From contig KV918811.1 of the NCBI GenBank assembly GCA_002049455.2, forward strand, positions 186,001-250,000: a stretch of 64,000 nt of DNA. Reading direction: 5' to 3'. The position numbers and the translations under genes are program-made. The DNA is from Porphyra umbilicalis. Taxonomy: Eukaryota > Rhodophyta > Bangiophyceae > Bangiales > Bangiaceae. This document shows, piece by piece, positions 11,980-21,282 of the stretch. Positions within the stretch are counted from its first letter, which is position 1. The number at the start of each line of letters is the position of its first letter. The notes under the pieces were generated by a model that saw only the letters and a list, made by a program, of their open reading frames with translations, made no database searches and was not told where the DNA came from.

Positions 11980-12134
11980 TTAGAGCAATCCCAGCGGTTT
12001 GACCCCAACCCCACTTTAAGAGCAGCCGCAAAAAAACGTACTGGACGATGGGTGGACGAGCCCCAAACTAAAAATCAACCGCGAAGCCGACCCGCCCAGC
12101 GGCTCGCTCCCCCATAACATGCGGTGAGAAGAAG

Positions 12135-12142
12135 TTATATAG
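12135..12142 (+). promoter_or_regulatory. TATA-like box for Harbinger transposase
   Basis: TTATATAG stands out in a GC-rich region about 180 nt upstream of the transposase ATG, and a pyrimidine-rich leader lies between. It is assigned by position and sequence only. Confidence 0.5.
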
Positions 12143-12318
12143 TACTTGAGCACTTTCCAACAATTCTGCCAAAGCAGACGGCAATCGTCCAGTCGCCAAC
12201 CCCGTCAACCCAACGTCGACCTCACCCTCCGTCGTATCTGCCTTCGCCGCACTCGTTCCCCCGCCCCCCCCCTTCCCCCCCCCCGCGCACTTACACCCTA
12301 ACACCTCTCGTCGCGGTC

Positions 12319-13719
12319 ATGGCTACTGCTGCGCGCACTGCAACGTGGTCCTCTTCATCGGCTTCATCTTCTGGCACGGAGGGAGCTGTTCTCGCAGCGA
12401 CGGTGGCGGCAGCAGTTGCGTACTTGCTCTCCCGGCGCAGGCGTCGTCGGCGGTCCAGGCGCAGGCACGTGGGCTCGGTGCCTGGACGGGCAGCCAACCG
12501 CACTTTGTCGCGGATTGAGGCCGCCGCGACGCTTGACCAGGACTACTTTGGCCGCATGGCTGGGCCTGTTCATGCAACAACTAAGCGGTTTGAGCTGCAG
12601 TGGCGGGTGCCGCGAGTCGTCCATGAGCGCTTGCGTGAAGAACTGGTAAAAGAGCCATACTTTATTGAAACCAGTACCGATGCTGCCGGGTTCCAGTGCT
12701 GCTCTACGGACCAAAAGATGTGCGCCGCGCTGTTGCAGCTGGTCGAGGGTACGTTGTCTAGGGCGGTCTGGAACTACCTCAAGATTGGCACATCTACGGC
12801 CAACGAGGCGCTGAAGCAGTTCTCTCGCTCTGTCGTCAAGCATTTTAAGGCTGAGTATCTCCGCAAGCCAAATGCCGTGGAGCTGCGACGGATCGCGTCT
12901 GAGTATGAGGCTCTTGGCTTCCCCGGATGCATCAAGTGCCTCGACTGTGCTCGGTGGGAGTGGGAGTCGTGCCCTGTTGGCTGGCAGGGCAGCTACGTCA
13001 GCGCTGGCAAGAAGCCGGCCCGCCGAATGGAGGCCGTCTGCGACGACTATCTGTACTGCTGGCATCTGGGCTTTGGGATTCCGGGGTCAAAGAACGACCT
13101 CAACATCTTATACGCGTCCAACTTCTTTTGTAGCATCCGCCAGGGGTTGTGGCCGCCGTCGCGGCCGCAAACAACCATTGCCGGCTTCTCCCTCTCGTGG
13201 TTCTACTACCTGACGGACGGGGTGTACCCTGATTGGCGAGTTTTTATCAACACGTACAAGCACCCCAAAAACAGGAAGGAGAAAAACTTTGGTAAGCAAC
13301 AAGAGGCCGTCCGCAAGGCCATCGAACGCTTCTTTGGAGTACTGTTCCGCAAGTACCGCATGCTGCGCAATCCATGCAGCTTGTGGTACACTGACGACAT
13401 GGCCAACATCATGGAGGCCTGCGTCATCATGCACAACATGACGGTGCTGGATCGGAAGGCGAACTACACCGGCACCCGCAAGGCTCGTGTGGCGACGGAT
13501 GCGGCAGAGACGGAGGGGGCCAGAGCTACGACGTACCACGCTCTCGAGCCCCCCACGGACTACTACCAGCGAGTCAACTGGCTACACGAGGTAGCCGGCC
13601 AAGTTGAGAGCCGTGAGCACCACGCACAGCTTCAAAACGCTCTAGTAGAGCACATGTATTCGAGGGCTGGGGACGACATTGTGGGAGAGAGCAGTGGGGA
13701 TGAGTTTGAGTCACAGTGA
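12319..13719 (+). CDS. PIF/Harbinger transposase (plant-transposon type)
   Basis: The protein is 466 residues from the ATG at 12,319. The frame is open upstream, but that part is a pyrimidine-rich leader. A short Ala/Arg-rich N-terminus leads into a helical DNA-binding region. The DDE core follows: CLDCARWEWESCP (first Asp), GSKNDLNIL (second Asp), YYLTDGVYPDW, then AIERFFGVLFRKY (Glu) and ACVIMHNM. This is the pattern of the plant-transposon family. It would excise and insert the element at TWA sites together with the Myb-like partner at 18,501-19,646. A TATA-like box lies upstream. The frame is complete and shows no obvious lesion. Confidence 0.93.
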   Translation: MATAARTATWSSSSASSSGTEGAVLAATVAAAVAYLLSRRRRRRRSRRRHVGSVPGRAANRTLSRIEAAATLDQDYFGRMAGPVHATTKRFELQWRVPRVVHERLREELVKEPYFIETSTDAAGFQCCSTDQKMCAALLQLVEGTLSRAVWNYLKIGTSTANEALKQFSRSVVKHFKAEYLRKPNAVELRRIASEYEALGFPGCIKCLDCARWEWESCPVGWQGSYVSAGKKPARRMEAVCDDYLYCWHLGFGIPGSKNDLNILYASNFFCSIRQGLWPPSRPQTTIAGFSLSWFYYLTDGVYPDWRVFINTYKHPKNRKEKNFGKQQEAVRKAIERFFGVLFRKYRMLRNPCSLWYTDDMANIMEACVIMHNMTVLDRKANYTGTRKARVATDAAETEGARATTYHALEPPTDYYQRVNWLHEVAGQVESREHHAQLQNALVEHMYSRAGDDIVGESSGDEFESQ

Positions 13720-13889
13720 AGGCCTGCATGACCTATGTGATTGTCACGTCTGATTTTTTTCTCTCTTGTGTCTCGTCTCTGTCATCGCCCCTCCAGAAAA
13801 AAAGATGCTGACACAGCCCCACTTCCGCCTCGTCCTTCACATTTTGTTCAGGGGCCCACAAGCCAATAACCCGGCCCCGTCCAACGGCC

Positions 13890-14580
13890 CCCGCGCGGTC
13901 GCGGTCGCGCCCGACAGCGGCGGCGACGGCGGCTGCGCCGAGCCCGCCCCCCTCGCCCCCCCTCCCCCCCGCAGCCGGTCCCGTCTTGCTGCCGGGGCCA
14001 TGGCGGCCGTGGCCCCGCCGCGGCATTGCCACCGCCGCCACCGCCGCCGCCGTCGCCGCGACAGCCACCGCCGCCGCGGTCGACCCGGGCGGGGACGCCG
14101 TGGCCGGCCGTGCCGTCGCGCCCGACAGCGGCGGCGACAGCGGCGGCGACAAGCCCGCCCCCATCGCCTCCCCCCCCGCGCATCCCGTCCCGTCAGCCAG
14201 CCGTGGCCACAACGGCCAGGGCCCCGCCACGGCACCGGTGCCGCCTCCGGCACCGCCGCCGCCGCCGCGGCCGACACGGGCGGGGACGCCGCGGCCGGCC
14301 GTGCCGTCGCGCCCGACAGCGGCGGCGACGGCGGCGGACATGGGCCCGCCCCCCTACCCCCCCCCCCCTCCTGCAGCCCGTAACTTCAGCCAGTTGTGGC
14401 CATGGCAGTCATGGACCCGCCGCGGCACCGCCACCGCCGCCGCTACCGCCGCCGCCGCCGCGGCTGTCACGGGCGGGGACGCGGCCGCTGGCCGATCCGT
14501 CGCGCCCGACAGCGGTGGCGACGGCAGCGGCGCCGAGCCCGCCCCCCTCGCCCCCCGCCGGCAGCGCGCCCCCCCTGCTT
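13890..14580. repeat. GC-rich ~190-bp tandem repeats, left block
   Basis: CGCGCCCGACAGCGG recurs near 13,906, 14,117, 14,308 and 14,501, giving units of about 190-210 bp full of CCG triplets. A matching block lies at 17,540-18,200. Long proline- or alanine-rich frames on both strands here are composition artefacts. The block lies just downstream of the transposase. Confidence 0.85.
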
Positions 14581-14679
14581 GGCGAGGGCGAGGAGGACCC
14601 CCCCCCCCCCCCCCTGGGCCCCTTCCCCCCCCCCCCCCCCGCATGGGGCGCCCGCGCGCGCGGCGGCGGCGGCAAGGGC

Positions 14680-16259
14680 AGCGAGCGGTCGGCCCACCCC
14701 CCCCCCCCTCCCCCCCCGCCCCAACCAGGTGGAGAAACGACCTATACCGCCCGTACACAACGGCCCGGTAGTCGACTTCAATATTGTCGTGCCCCCCCCC
14801 GCGCACCCACAGCGGCTCGTCCGCAACCGGCGCGGCGGCGGCGAGCGCGCGGCCGTCGGAGAGGGGCACCACCCCGTCGGCGGTGCCGTGCACGACGAGC
14901 ACCGGGCACGGCACGCGGGCCACCATGGAGAGGTTGTCAAAGGTGTCCTACAGGCCGCCGCCGCCGCGCAACGCCACGCGGAGGCACGAGGCGAGGGTGG
15001 AGACGAAAATGAGCGCCGCCACGGGGCGCGACGACGCAAGGTGCGTCGCGACGGCCGACCCGAGGGACTGCCCATACGCAATGAGCCGGCCGGGCGGCAC
15101 GCCGAGGCTGCCGGGGGGGGGGGCCTTCGCGTACGCATACATGGTCGTAATGTCGTCGTAGAGGACCAGGGGTTGTCAGGATAAATATCCGATATCCGGG
15201 GCTACTATAATTGCAAACAAAACGACTACATCCGACATCATATTGCCCGAGCAGCTCGGGATATTTACATTGTGGCGTCCTGGGCATCCCCTAGGTGGTC
15301 CTTTTTTCTTCAATGGACAATCATGGACGAATATTCTGTGACATATTCTGGATTATATACGTATTCTGGCCGGGATACGGTCAAAACCCCGTATTCTGAC
15401 AACCCCTGTAGAGGACCGCCTCGGACGGTTTGGGCGGCGGCGCGTCGCCGCCGCCGCCGCCACCGCCGCCGCCACCGCCGCCGCCGCCGCTGCCGCTACC
15501 GGGGGCGCTGCCGCCGCCGCCACCACCGGGGGCGCGGCCGTCAGCGCCAGCGGCGCCCCCCCCGCCCCCCCCCCCCCCCCCCCCCGCCCCCCTCCCCTCG
15601 CGAAGTGCGAAAGCCCATACCTCGTGTAATCGTACGCGAGCACGTGCACCTGTAGGGCGTCGGCGAGCTCCGCCGCGCGGCACGAGGCAATGCTCAAATC
15701 CTCCCCACTGGCGTGGGAGAGGATGAGCGTCGGCAGCGGCGGCGGCGGCGGCGGCGGCGTTGGCGGCGGCGGGCGGCGGCCGTGGGCGGCGGCGGGGGGG
15801 GGGGGGCCGCGTACCCCATCGGGTCCTTGCCCGCCGGCAGGGGCACGGCGTCGAGGAGGTCGTCCGCCTCCTCCCCGTCGAGGCTTTCGGCGGGGCCGTC
15901 GGGGGGGGGCGACGCCCACCCCCCCCGCCCGCCGCCGCCGCCGCCGCCGCCGCCACCGCTGCCGCCGCCGCAGACGCTGCCGTCGCCGCCGGTGCCGGGT
16001 GGGGTGTCCCCCCCCCCCCCCCCCCAGTGTGCGGGTCGGCCGCCGCGCCGCCTCCCCACCCCGCCGGGTGGAGGTACACGGCCGGCAGCATCACCCCGTG
16101 GACGGTCGGGCCGACCCAGTGGAGCGCCTCCGCCGCCACCGTCGGCCCGCCGCCGTCCGCTTCGGTCGCCCGCCGGATAGACGTGACGGTGCCCGCATCT
16201 TCCACGTAGGTGGGGGGGGACGGAGGGTAAAGCACCCACCGGGAGTAGCTGTTGCCCAT
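14680..16259 (-). pseudogene. Captured, broken ABHD17-like alpha/beta hydrolase gene
   Basis: The - strand reads through the landmarks of an ABHD17 (FAM108) depalmitoylase in order. The start is MGNSYSRWVLYPPSPPTY at 16,259; plant homologues also begin MG and carry a PPxPPxY motif, and Gly2 could be myristoylated. Next come LILSHASGEDLS and VLAYDYTRYGLS (about 15,595-15,740), then PKPSEAVLY (about 15,417). IAYGQSLGSAVATHLAS holds the nucleophile Ser, VLVVHGTADGVVPLS the Asp and LWVRGGGHDNIE the His (to about 14,690). The copy is broken. The segments lie in different frames separated by expanded GGC/CCG tracts, a 240-bp element interrupts the PKPSEAVLY exon, and an in-frame TAG lies at 14,948-14,950. 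Family members cut palmitate from membrane-bound proteins. It sits inside the Harbinger TIRs, so I infer gene capture. Confidence 0.8.
15168..15407. mobile_element. 240-bp MITE with 10-bp target duplication (Mutator-like)
   Basis: The ends AGGGGTTGTCAG and CTGACAACCCCT form 12-bp perfect TIRs. GTAGAGGACC is duplicated on both sides (15,158-15,167 and 15,408-15,417), and a 9-11-bp duplication is the mark of Mutator-like elements. It carries no gene and contains several ATTCTG/CAGAAT-type repeats. It is much more AT-rich than its surroundings and interrupts the hydrolase exon. Confidence 0.9.
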
Positions 16260-17539
16260 GCACGCAAGGTGGGGTGGGGGGAAGGGGCCGCCCCACCAAA
16301 AAGGAAAAGAACAAACAAACAAAAAACAAACACACACAAGCCGCCAGCCACCACCGCCGTCGGCGGGCGCGCCCCCCACCCACCCGCCCCGCGCGGATGC
16401 GAGCGGTGGCAGCGGGGGGGGGGCGGGGGGGGGGGGGCGGAAAGCGACGCGGCCCCCACCACGGTCGGCACACGTCAAGTGCGGCCGGCGGCCGACGCGT
16501 CGCCGCGGGCGGCCGCCCCCCACCCGCGGGCGCGCACGCGCGCGGCGGGGCCCGCGGCAGCAGTGGCGGCGGGACAGCCGCAACCCCCCCCCCCTCCCCC
16601 CCCCCCCCACCCCCACGACCGCCACGCCCCAGCCCGCGCCGCGCCGCTAGTCAGGGACGGCAGCAGCGGCGGCGGCACCCGCGCCCGCGCGCCGGCCGCC
16701 CGCAGTCGCCGCTGCCGCCGCCGCCGCAACGTGCGGGGCGCCGCGCCGCGCACGTGGCACGCGACGCGCGGCGGGGGGGGGGCGGCAGCCTCACGTACTG
16801 GGGGGGGGGGAAGGGGGGAACGCGACACCGCCCGCCCCGTGCGGCGGCGGCGGCCGCAGTGAGTTGGGCGCCCCGCCCCCCCGTCCCCCCCCCCCCCGCC
16901 CCATGCCGCGGTGGGGCGCCACGGTGACCACGTTGCCGGCCGGTGGGGCGGGGCATGGCAAAGGCCGCTGCCGACGGGGCGTGGCAGGGGGGAGGGCGGG
17001 GCGTCGGGAGGGGTGCGGGGCGCCCCGCGCGACGCGCGCGACCCCCCGGGGGCGCTGCAGACGGGGCGGGGGCGCGGCGCCGCCGGCGCGCCGCCGGAGC
17101 CCCCGGTCGGCGGCGTCTGCGCCCGCGCGGCGGCGTCACGGTGCGCCGGGGGGGGCGGGGGCCGACAGCCGCCGCCCCGCGGCACCGCGGCGGCGGGGGG
17201 GGTGCGCGGGCGGCGGCGCCGTCGGGGCCGCGGGGGGGGGGGGGGGCGCCCCGCCCCGCCCCCGCGGGGACGGCGGCAGGGGCGGCCACCAGTCACGGAA
17301 GCGGGCCGCCACGCCAGAGGCGGGGAGGGGGGGGGTGCCGGCGAGGGTTGACAGGGGGGAGGGAAGGGGGCGACCGCGGGGGGGGGCGGCGCGGCCTTGG
17401 CAAGCCCCCGCGCCCCCCCCCGCCGCTGCTGCGGCCGCCACCGCCACTCGAGAGGCGTGGCGGGGGCGACGGGTGGGGGGGGGGTGTGGGGGGACGCCCC
17501 GCCCCGCGCGGTGGGGTGCCGGGCGGTCCCCGCCGCGAC
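16260..17539. other. GC-rich low-complexity DNA inside Harbinger element
   Basis: The stretch is dominated by G or C homopolymer runs and CCG/GCC tracts, with open frames in all six directions that reflect composition. I see no conserved domain. It may include the degraded 5' flank of the captured hydrolase gene. Confidence 0.6.
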
Positions 17540-18200
17540 AACGCCGCCGCGGCCTTCACGGGCAGGGACGCGGCCGCTGGCCGAGCCGTCGCGCCGGACA
17601 GCGGTGGCGACGGCAGCGGCGCCGAGCCCGCCCCCCTCGCCCTCCCCCCCCCCCTGCTGCCAGTCCTGTCCGTCAGCCGCGGCCAGGGCCCTGCCACGAC
17701 ACCGCCACCGCCGCCGCCACCGCCGCCGCCGCCGCGGCCGACACGAGCGGGGACGCGGCCGCCGGCAGTGCCGTCGCGCCCGACAGAGGTGGCGATTGCG
17801 TCGGCGACAAGCGCACCCCCCTCGCCCCCCCCCACCTCTAGCCTCTCCTGTCCGCCAGCCGTGGCCACGGCGGCCGTGGGTCTTCCACGGCACCGGCACC
17901 GTCTCGGCCACCGCCGGCGCCGCCGCGGCCGTCACGGGCGGGGACTCGGGCGCCGGCCATGCCGGAGTGCCCGACAGCGGCGGCGACGGCGGCAGTGCCG
18001 AGCCCGCCCCCCTCGTCCCCCCCCCCCCGCACCCGCTCCTGTCCGCCAGCCGTGGCCACGGCGGCCGTGGCTCTGCCGCGGGACCTCCACCATCTCGGCC
18101 ACCGCCGCCGCCGCCGGGGCCGTCACGGGCGGGGACGCGGCCACCGGCCGTGCCGTCGCGCCCGACAGCGGCGGCGACGGCGGCGGCGACGAGGACCTCT
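17540..18200. repeat. GC-rich ~190-bp tandem repeats, right block
   Basis: Units related to the left block recur near 17,590, 17,774, 17,966 and 18,157, a spacing of about 184-192 bp. The hydrolase copy therefore lies between two blocks of the same repeat. Confidence 0.85.
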
Positions 18201-18500
18201 CCCTCGCCTGGACAGTGGCGGGGCGGTGGCTACTTTTGTCTGCAAGATCTGGTAAAATCCACGTGGACCGGGCGGCACCCATCGGTGGCAGCCACGTGGC
18301 CGAGGAGGGCGACATCCTCTTCTCGCGGGCAAGTCGCGGCAGTTTTTCCTCCTCTCGAATTACCGCACTGCTGCTGCGGGCCAAGACGTGCGTGACATGC
18401 GAGTAAATTAGGTACGTGGGCAACAATAAAAACAACCTGGTGTGTTTTCTCTCTTTTCTTCTCATCCGCAGAAACGCTGTAGAACAGCGAATAGTACAAT

Positions 18501-19646
18501 TTACTGTGTACGGTCAGATTCGCGGTTCACATCGGGGCTGGATGGTGCGGGCACGGACGCCTCGGTACCATCACCAGCGCCCGCCCCCCCGCCGCGCTCG
18601 CCGCCATCCTCGACAACCCCGGCGGCCTCGTGCAAGTACTGCTTGCGCAGCTCATTGAGCGCGGTGACGCGCTGGGGCAGAGTGAGGGTCACGCCAGCGT
18701 ACAGTGCGTTGGAGGCGCCCAGGGCCAGCTTGTCCGCCTGCACGCGCCGGTGGTGCTGGTCGCTTTCTTTCTTGCGCTTGGCCTCCATGTCCAGCGAGTC
18801 GGCAATCTTGTCCATCCGAGCAATGATGGCGCTGGCCTCCTTGTCCTCACCATCGTCGGTGCCGTTCAGCTTCCGCTTGCGCCCCTTCTCGACCTTGGCC
18901 GCCTTGACACCCTGGGGTCGCTCTTGGCGCGGTGGAGCTGCATCGGCGGCGCCGACCACCGGTGGACCGGCAACAGGCGGTGCAGCTGCTTGCCCATCCC
19001 CGCCGGCCCCCCCAGCGCCCACCTCTGCGACCGGGTCGCCAATCACGGCGCCGGTGACCAACAGGTTGGTGTTCTCGGAGAGATACTCCCAGCAGTGGAA
19101 AAACTCGAACGGGTCTCCCACCGGGTAGTGCTTGTCCATTGCGATGGCGGTCAGGTGCTTCGTCCTCGAGCCCATTCCCTTGCCATCCTGGTGGGTATTG
19201 TAGCACGCCAGATGGCATCGCTGAAGCTCCTCGGGTTTGGGGTTGCCGGTTACACGGGCAGCAGTAACAAAGTCAACTGCCTGTTCATAGACAGTACAAG
19301 CTACCTTTACCATATCCCACCGTTTCTTGCACGCCCGACCTGTCCGTGCCAACCACCGGCGGGTGTCCAGCTCGCTGCCCGTCCCCGTCTCGGTCCCGTT
19401 GTTGACAGGCGCGCGCTCCACAAACCGGGCGCGGATGCGCATGCCCATCTTGACCGCCGTCTGCCCGTTGCCCACAGCCGCGTCTTCCAGGACGGTCGGC
19501 GCCGTCTCCGCCAACGCCAGCAGCTCCAACTGCGACCACCCCAGATTCTTGCCGCTTCTCTTGGGCGTGTTGTCTGAGTCGGGCAAGGGGGGCGCGGGCC
19601 CAGCAGGAAACGGGGGAGACGCAGGGGGGGAAGGGGTGGGGGCCAT
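18501..19646 (-). CDS. Harbinger Myb/trihelix-like partner protein
   Basis: From the ATG at 19,646 this encodes 381 residues. After a Pro-rich leader it shows a trihelix/SANT-like region. LGWSQLELLALAETAP begins it, RIRARFVERAP lies in the middle, and TGRACKKRWDMVKVACTVYEQ gives the third-helix pattern. A basic KGRKRKLNG stretch and a coiled-coil-like segment (IIARMDKIADSLDMEAKRKKE) follow. PIF/Harbinger elements carry such a protein to help import the transposase and bind the ends. It converges with the transposase across the GC-rich array. A TATAAT lies about 330 nt upstream on the - strand, too far to assign firmly. The frame is intact. Confidence 0.85.
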   Translation of the reverse strand: MAPTPSPPASPPFPAGPAPPLPDSDNTPKRSGKNLGWSQLELLALAETAPTVLEDAAVGNGQTAVKMGMRIRARFVERAPVNNGTETGTGSELDTRRWLARTGRACKKRWDMVKVACTVYEQAVDFVTAARVTGNPKPEELQRCHLACYNTHQDGKGMGSRTKHLTAIAMDKHYPVGDPFEFFHCWEYLSENTNLLVTGAVIGDPVAEVGAGGAGGDGQAAAPPVAGPPVVGAADAAPPRQERPQGVKAAKVEKGRKRKLNGTDDGEDKEASAIIARMDKIADSLDMEAKRKKESDQHHRRVQADKLALGASNALYAGVTLTLPQRVTALNELRKQYLHEAAGVVEDGGERGGGAGAGDGTEASVPAPSSPDVNRESDRTQ

Positions 19647-20117
19647 TGAAGAAAAACACAAGAGAAGCAGGCACAAGAGAAAGAGATGGGGGGGGGAAAC
19701 GATAACGGCAGGGGCGGGTCAATGGACCAGGACGACGATGCTGCGCGCAGTGGCCGAGCACACGCCGGCGTCGGACACCTCCACCCGTGGATTGGGCCGC
19801 TGCCGCGAGCAGGGCACAGGGCAGCCGCGGGAATTTAACGAGCTTGCCGGTTTGCATTGCAATTGAGCTGCTCTGTCGTCCTCTGGGGCTGGCGGCAGCT
19901 CTGGAGTGGGGCCTGGGAGGGAGTCCCTGCGCCCTATACGGGCGCCCCAAAGCTGACGGACGTGCTCTATATTGACCGATTATAGCGCGAGCCGCCTCCC
20001 TATCCCAGCTTTTGTGGTTGCGGTGAACCTGAAAAAGCCACCGCTGGGAAGGTGCGTTCCCTAAATCTGCCCTGTCCGTGACGGGGCGCCCCAAAAACTG
20101 CACCGCTGGGAACGCTC
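19647..20117. other. Right subterminal region of Harbinger element
   Basis: No gene. Two GGGCGCCCCAAA-like motifs (about 19,950 and 20,087) and two TIR-like CACCGCTGGGAA copies (about 20,041 and 20,102) lie here. Such repeats may be binding sites for the transposase or its Myb partner, which is inference. Confidence 0.55.
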
Positions 20118-20120
20118 TTA

Positions 20121-20381
20121 TCCCCCTAGTGCGGGAGACCATGGAGAAAGCACAGGCCCGGTACAAACGAGCATTCGACAAGCGCGTGCAGACTCGCCGC
20201 GAAGCCCTCCAAGTCGGAGACTGGGTATTCGTGAAGTCCCACGAGAACCAGGGGGGTAAGCTCGTCTTCAAGACACTGGGACCCTACCAGATCTTGAAGA
20301 CAGACGGGCGTCGGCTTACCATCGAAAGTGACGATGGTATCCGGACAATCAATGGGAATCACGCCACCCGGGCCCCGGAAC
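20121..20381 (+). pseudogene. Chromovirus integrase C-terminal segment
   Basis: The segment encodes the basic, helical region and the GPYQILK-type beta-barrel (GDWVFVKSHEN, GPYQILKTDGRRLTI) that follow the integrase core in Ty3/gypsy elements. It lies between the Harbinger insertion and the copia insertion. It is part of the broken chromovirus. Confidence 0.85.
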
Positions 20382-20802
20382 TGTGAAGCGGGAGGTAGAT
20401 AGGTGGATGCGTTGGTTTACTTGGATGGCGGCTTTGGGCCCACTAGGACCGCCTGATATACCCCAGGCGACCCCTCTGCCAGTCCCAGAGACGACCCTCT
20501 CTCAGTGCTCCCCCAGGCACTTCCACTCTCCGCGTGTGCAGGGCCTGCGGCGCACCTCCCAAAGCGGAGCATGCGCCTCCCCGGTGGTAAGCCGCCCACA
20601 GCCGCACAATCCAGTCACCACGCCACGCACAATCTCCCCGAGCTCACCATAAGAAAGGGGGGGCTCACCAAGAGATACACAAATCAAGTACAAACAAGTA
20701 CAAGTCATACAACAATGGAATGCCAACAAGTACACGAGCTTGAGTCACCAAGAGCCCGCGTGTAAGTATAGCTCCCATGGAATTCCCAAGCAGAGCTCAA
20801 CA
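20382..20802 (-). repeat. Copia 3' LTR
   Basis: 421 bp, TG...CA ends, matching the LTR at 25,619-26,039 with about 7 substitutions. It is the 3' LTR relative to the - strand gene. Confidence 0.97.
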
Positions 20803-20813
20803 CTCCCCCAATT
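20803..20813 (-). promoter_or_regulatory. Copia polypurine tract
   Basis: On the - strand AATTGGGGGAG immediately precedes the 3' LTR, the position and composition expected of the plus-strand primer in LTR retroelements. Confidence 0.8.
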
Positions 20814-20843
20814 CTATTGGAGTTAATGTAAGTCCACCGGAAC

Positions 20844-21203
20844 GGACGGTATCGATACCGTCCCAAGCACTCTGCGCGATTTTTCTTCGGGACGGTATCG
20901 TTACCGTCCACAAGAAAAAATCGCCGTTAGTGCAAAACACAAAAGGGGCTCAGTCGACCACCGCCGACTCGCACAGCAACATGACATACCCCAGCCGACC
21001 GTCCGGCCACCACAACCGACCCAAACCCGCCCCAAGCAATCCGCGCGATTTTTCTTCGGGACGGTAACGGTACCGTCCACTAGAAAAAATCGCCGTTAGT
21101 GCAAAACACAAAAGGGGCTCAGTCGACCACCGCCGACTCGCACAGCAACATGACATACCCCAGCCGACCGTCCGGCCACCACAACCGGCCCAAACCGCCG
21201 CAA
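20844..21203. repeat. Palindromes and 169-bp tandem duplication in copia 3' untranslated region
   Basis: GGACGGTATCGATACCGTCC at 20,844-20,863 is a perfect palindrome. Near-copies lie at 20,890-20,909 and 21,059-21,078, the latter two each inside a longer hairpin with TTTTTCTT/AAGAAAAA arms. The last two belong to a 169-bp direct duplication (20,874-21,042 and 21,043-21,203). The 480 bp between the coding frame and the LTR hold no gene. Confidence 0.9.
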
Positions 21204-21282
21204 AGCCGATGCCAAACGCAAAGGGTACGCGGCCTGTCGCCTTGGTCACTCCGCCACAGACCTCCGCCGACCACGGAGGGGC

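Larger units (their letters stand above)
11983..20117. mobile_element. PIF/Harbinger DNA transposon, 8.1 kb, carrying a captured hydrolase copy
   Basis: The termini are imperfect inverted repeats, GAGCAATCCCAGCGGT on the left and the complement of GAGCGTTCCCAGCGGT on the right. They are flanked by TTA at 11,980-11,982 and 20,118-20,120, the 3-bp target duplication of PIF/Harbinger. A second TIR-like copy (CCACCGCTGGGAAGG) lies near 20,040. Inside are a transposase (+), a Myb/trihelix-like partner (-), GC-rich 190-bp arrays and a broken ABHD17-like gene. The two transposon genes converge, as is common in this superfamily. It is inserted in the chromovirus integrase. Confidence 0.93.

Noticed and set aside
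13766-18406. Many long Pro/Arg/Ala frames on both strands
   Set aside because: They arise from CCG-rich repeats. Only the hydrolase landmarks are supported there.
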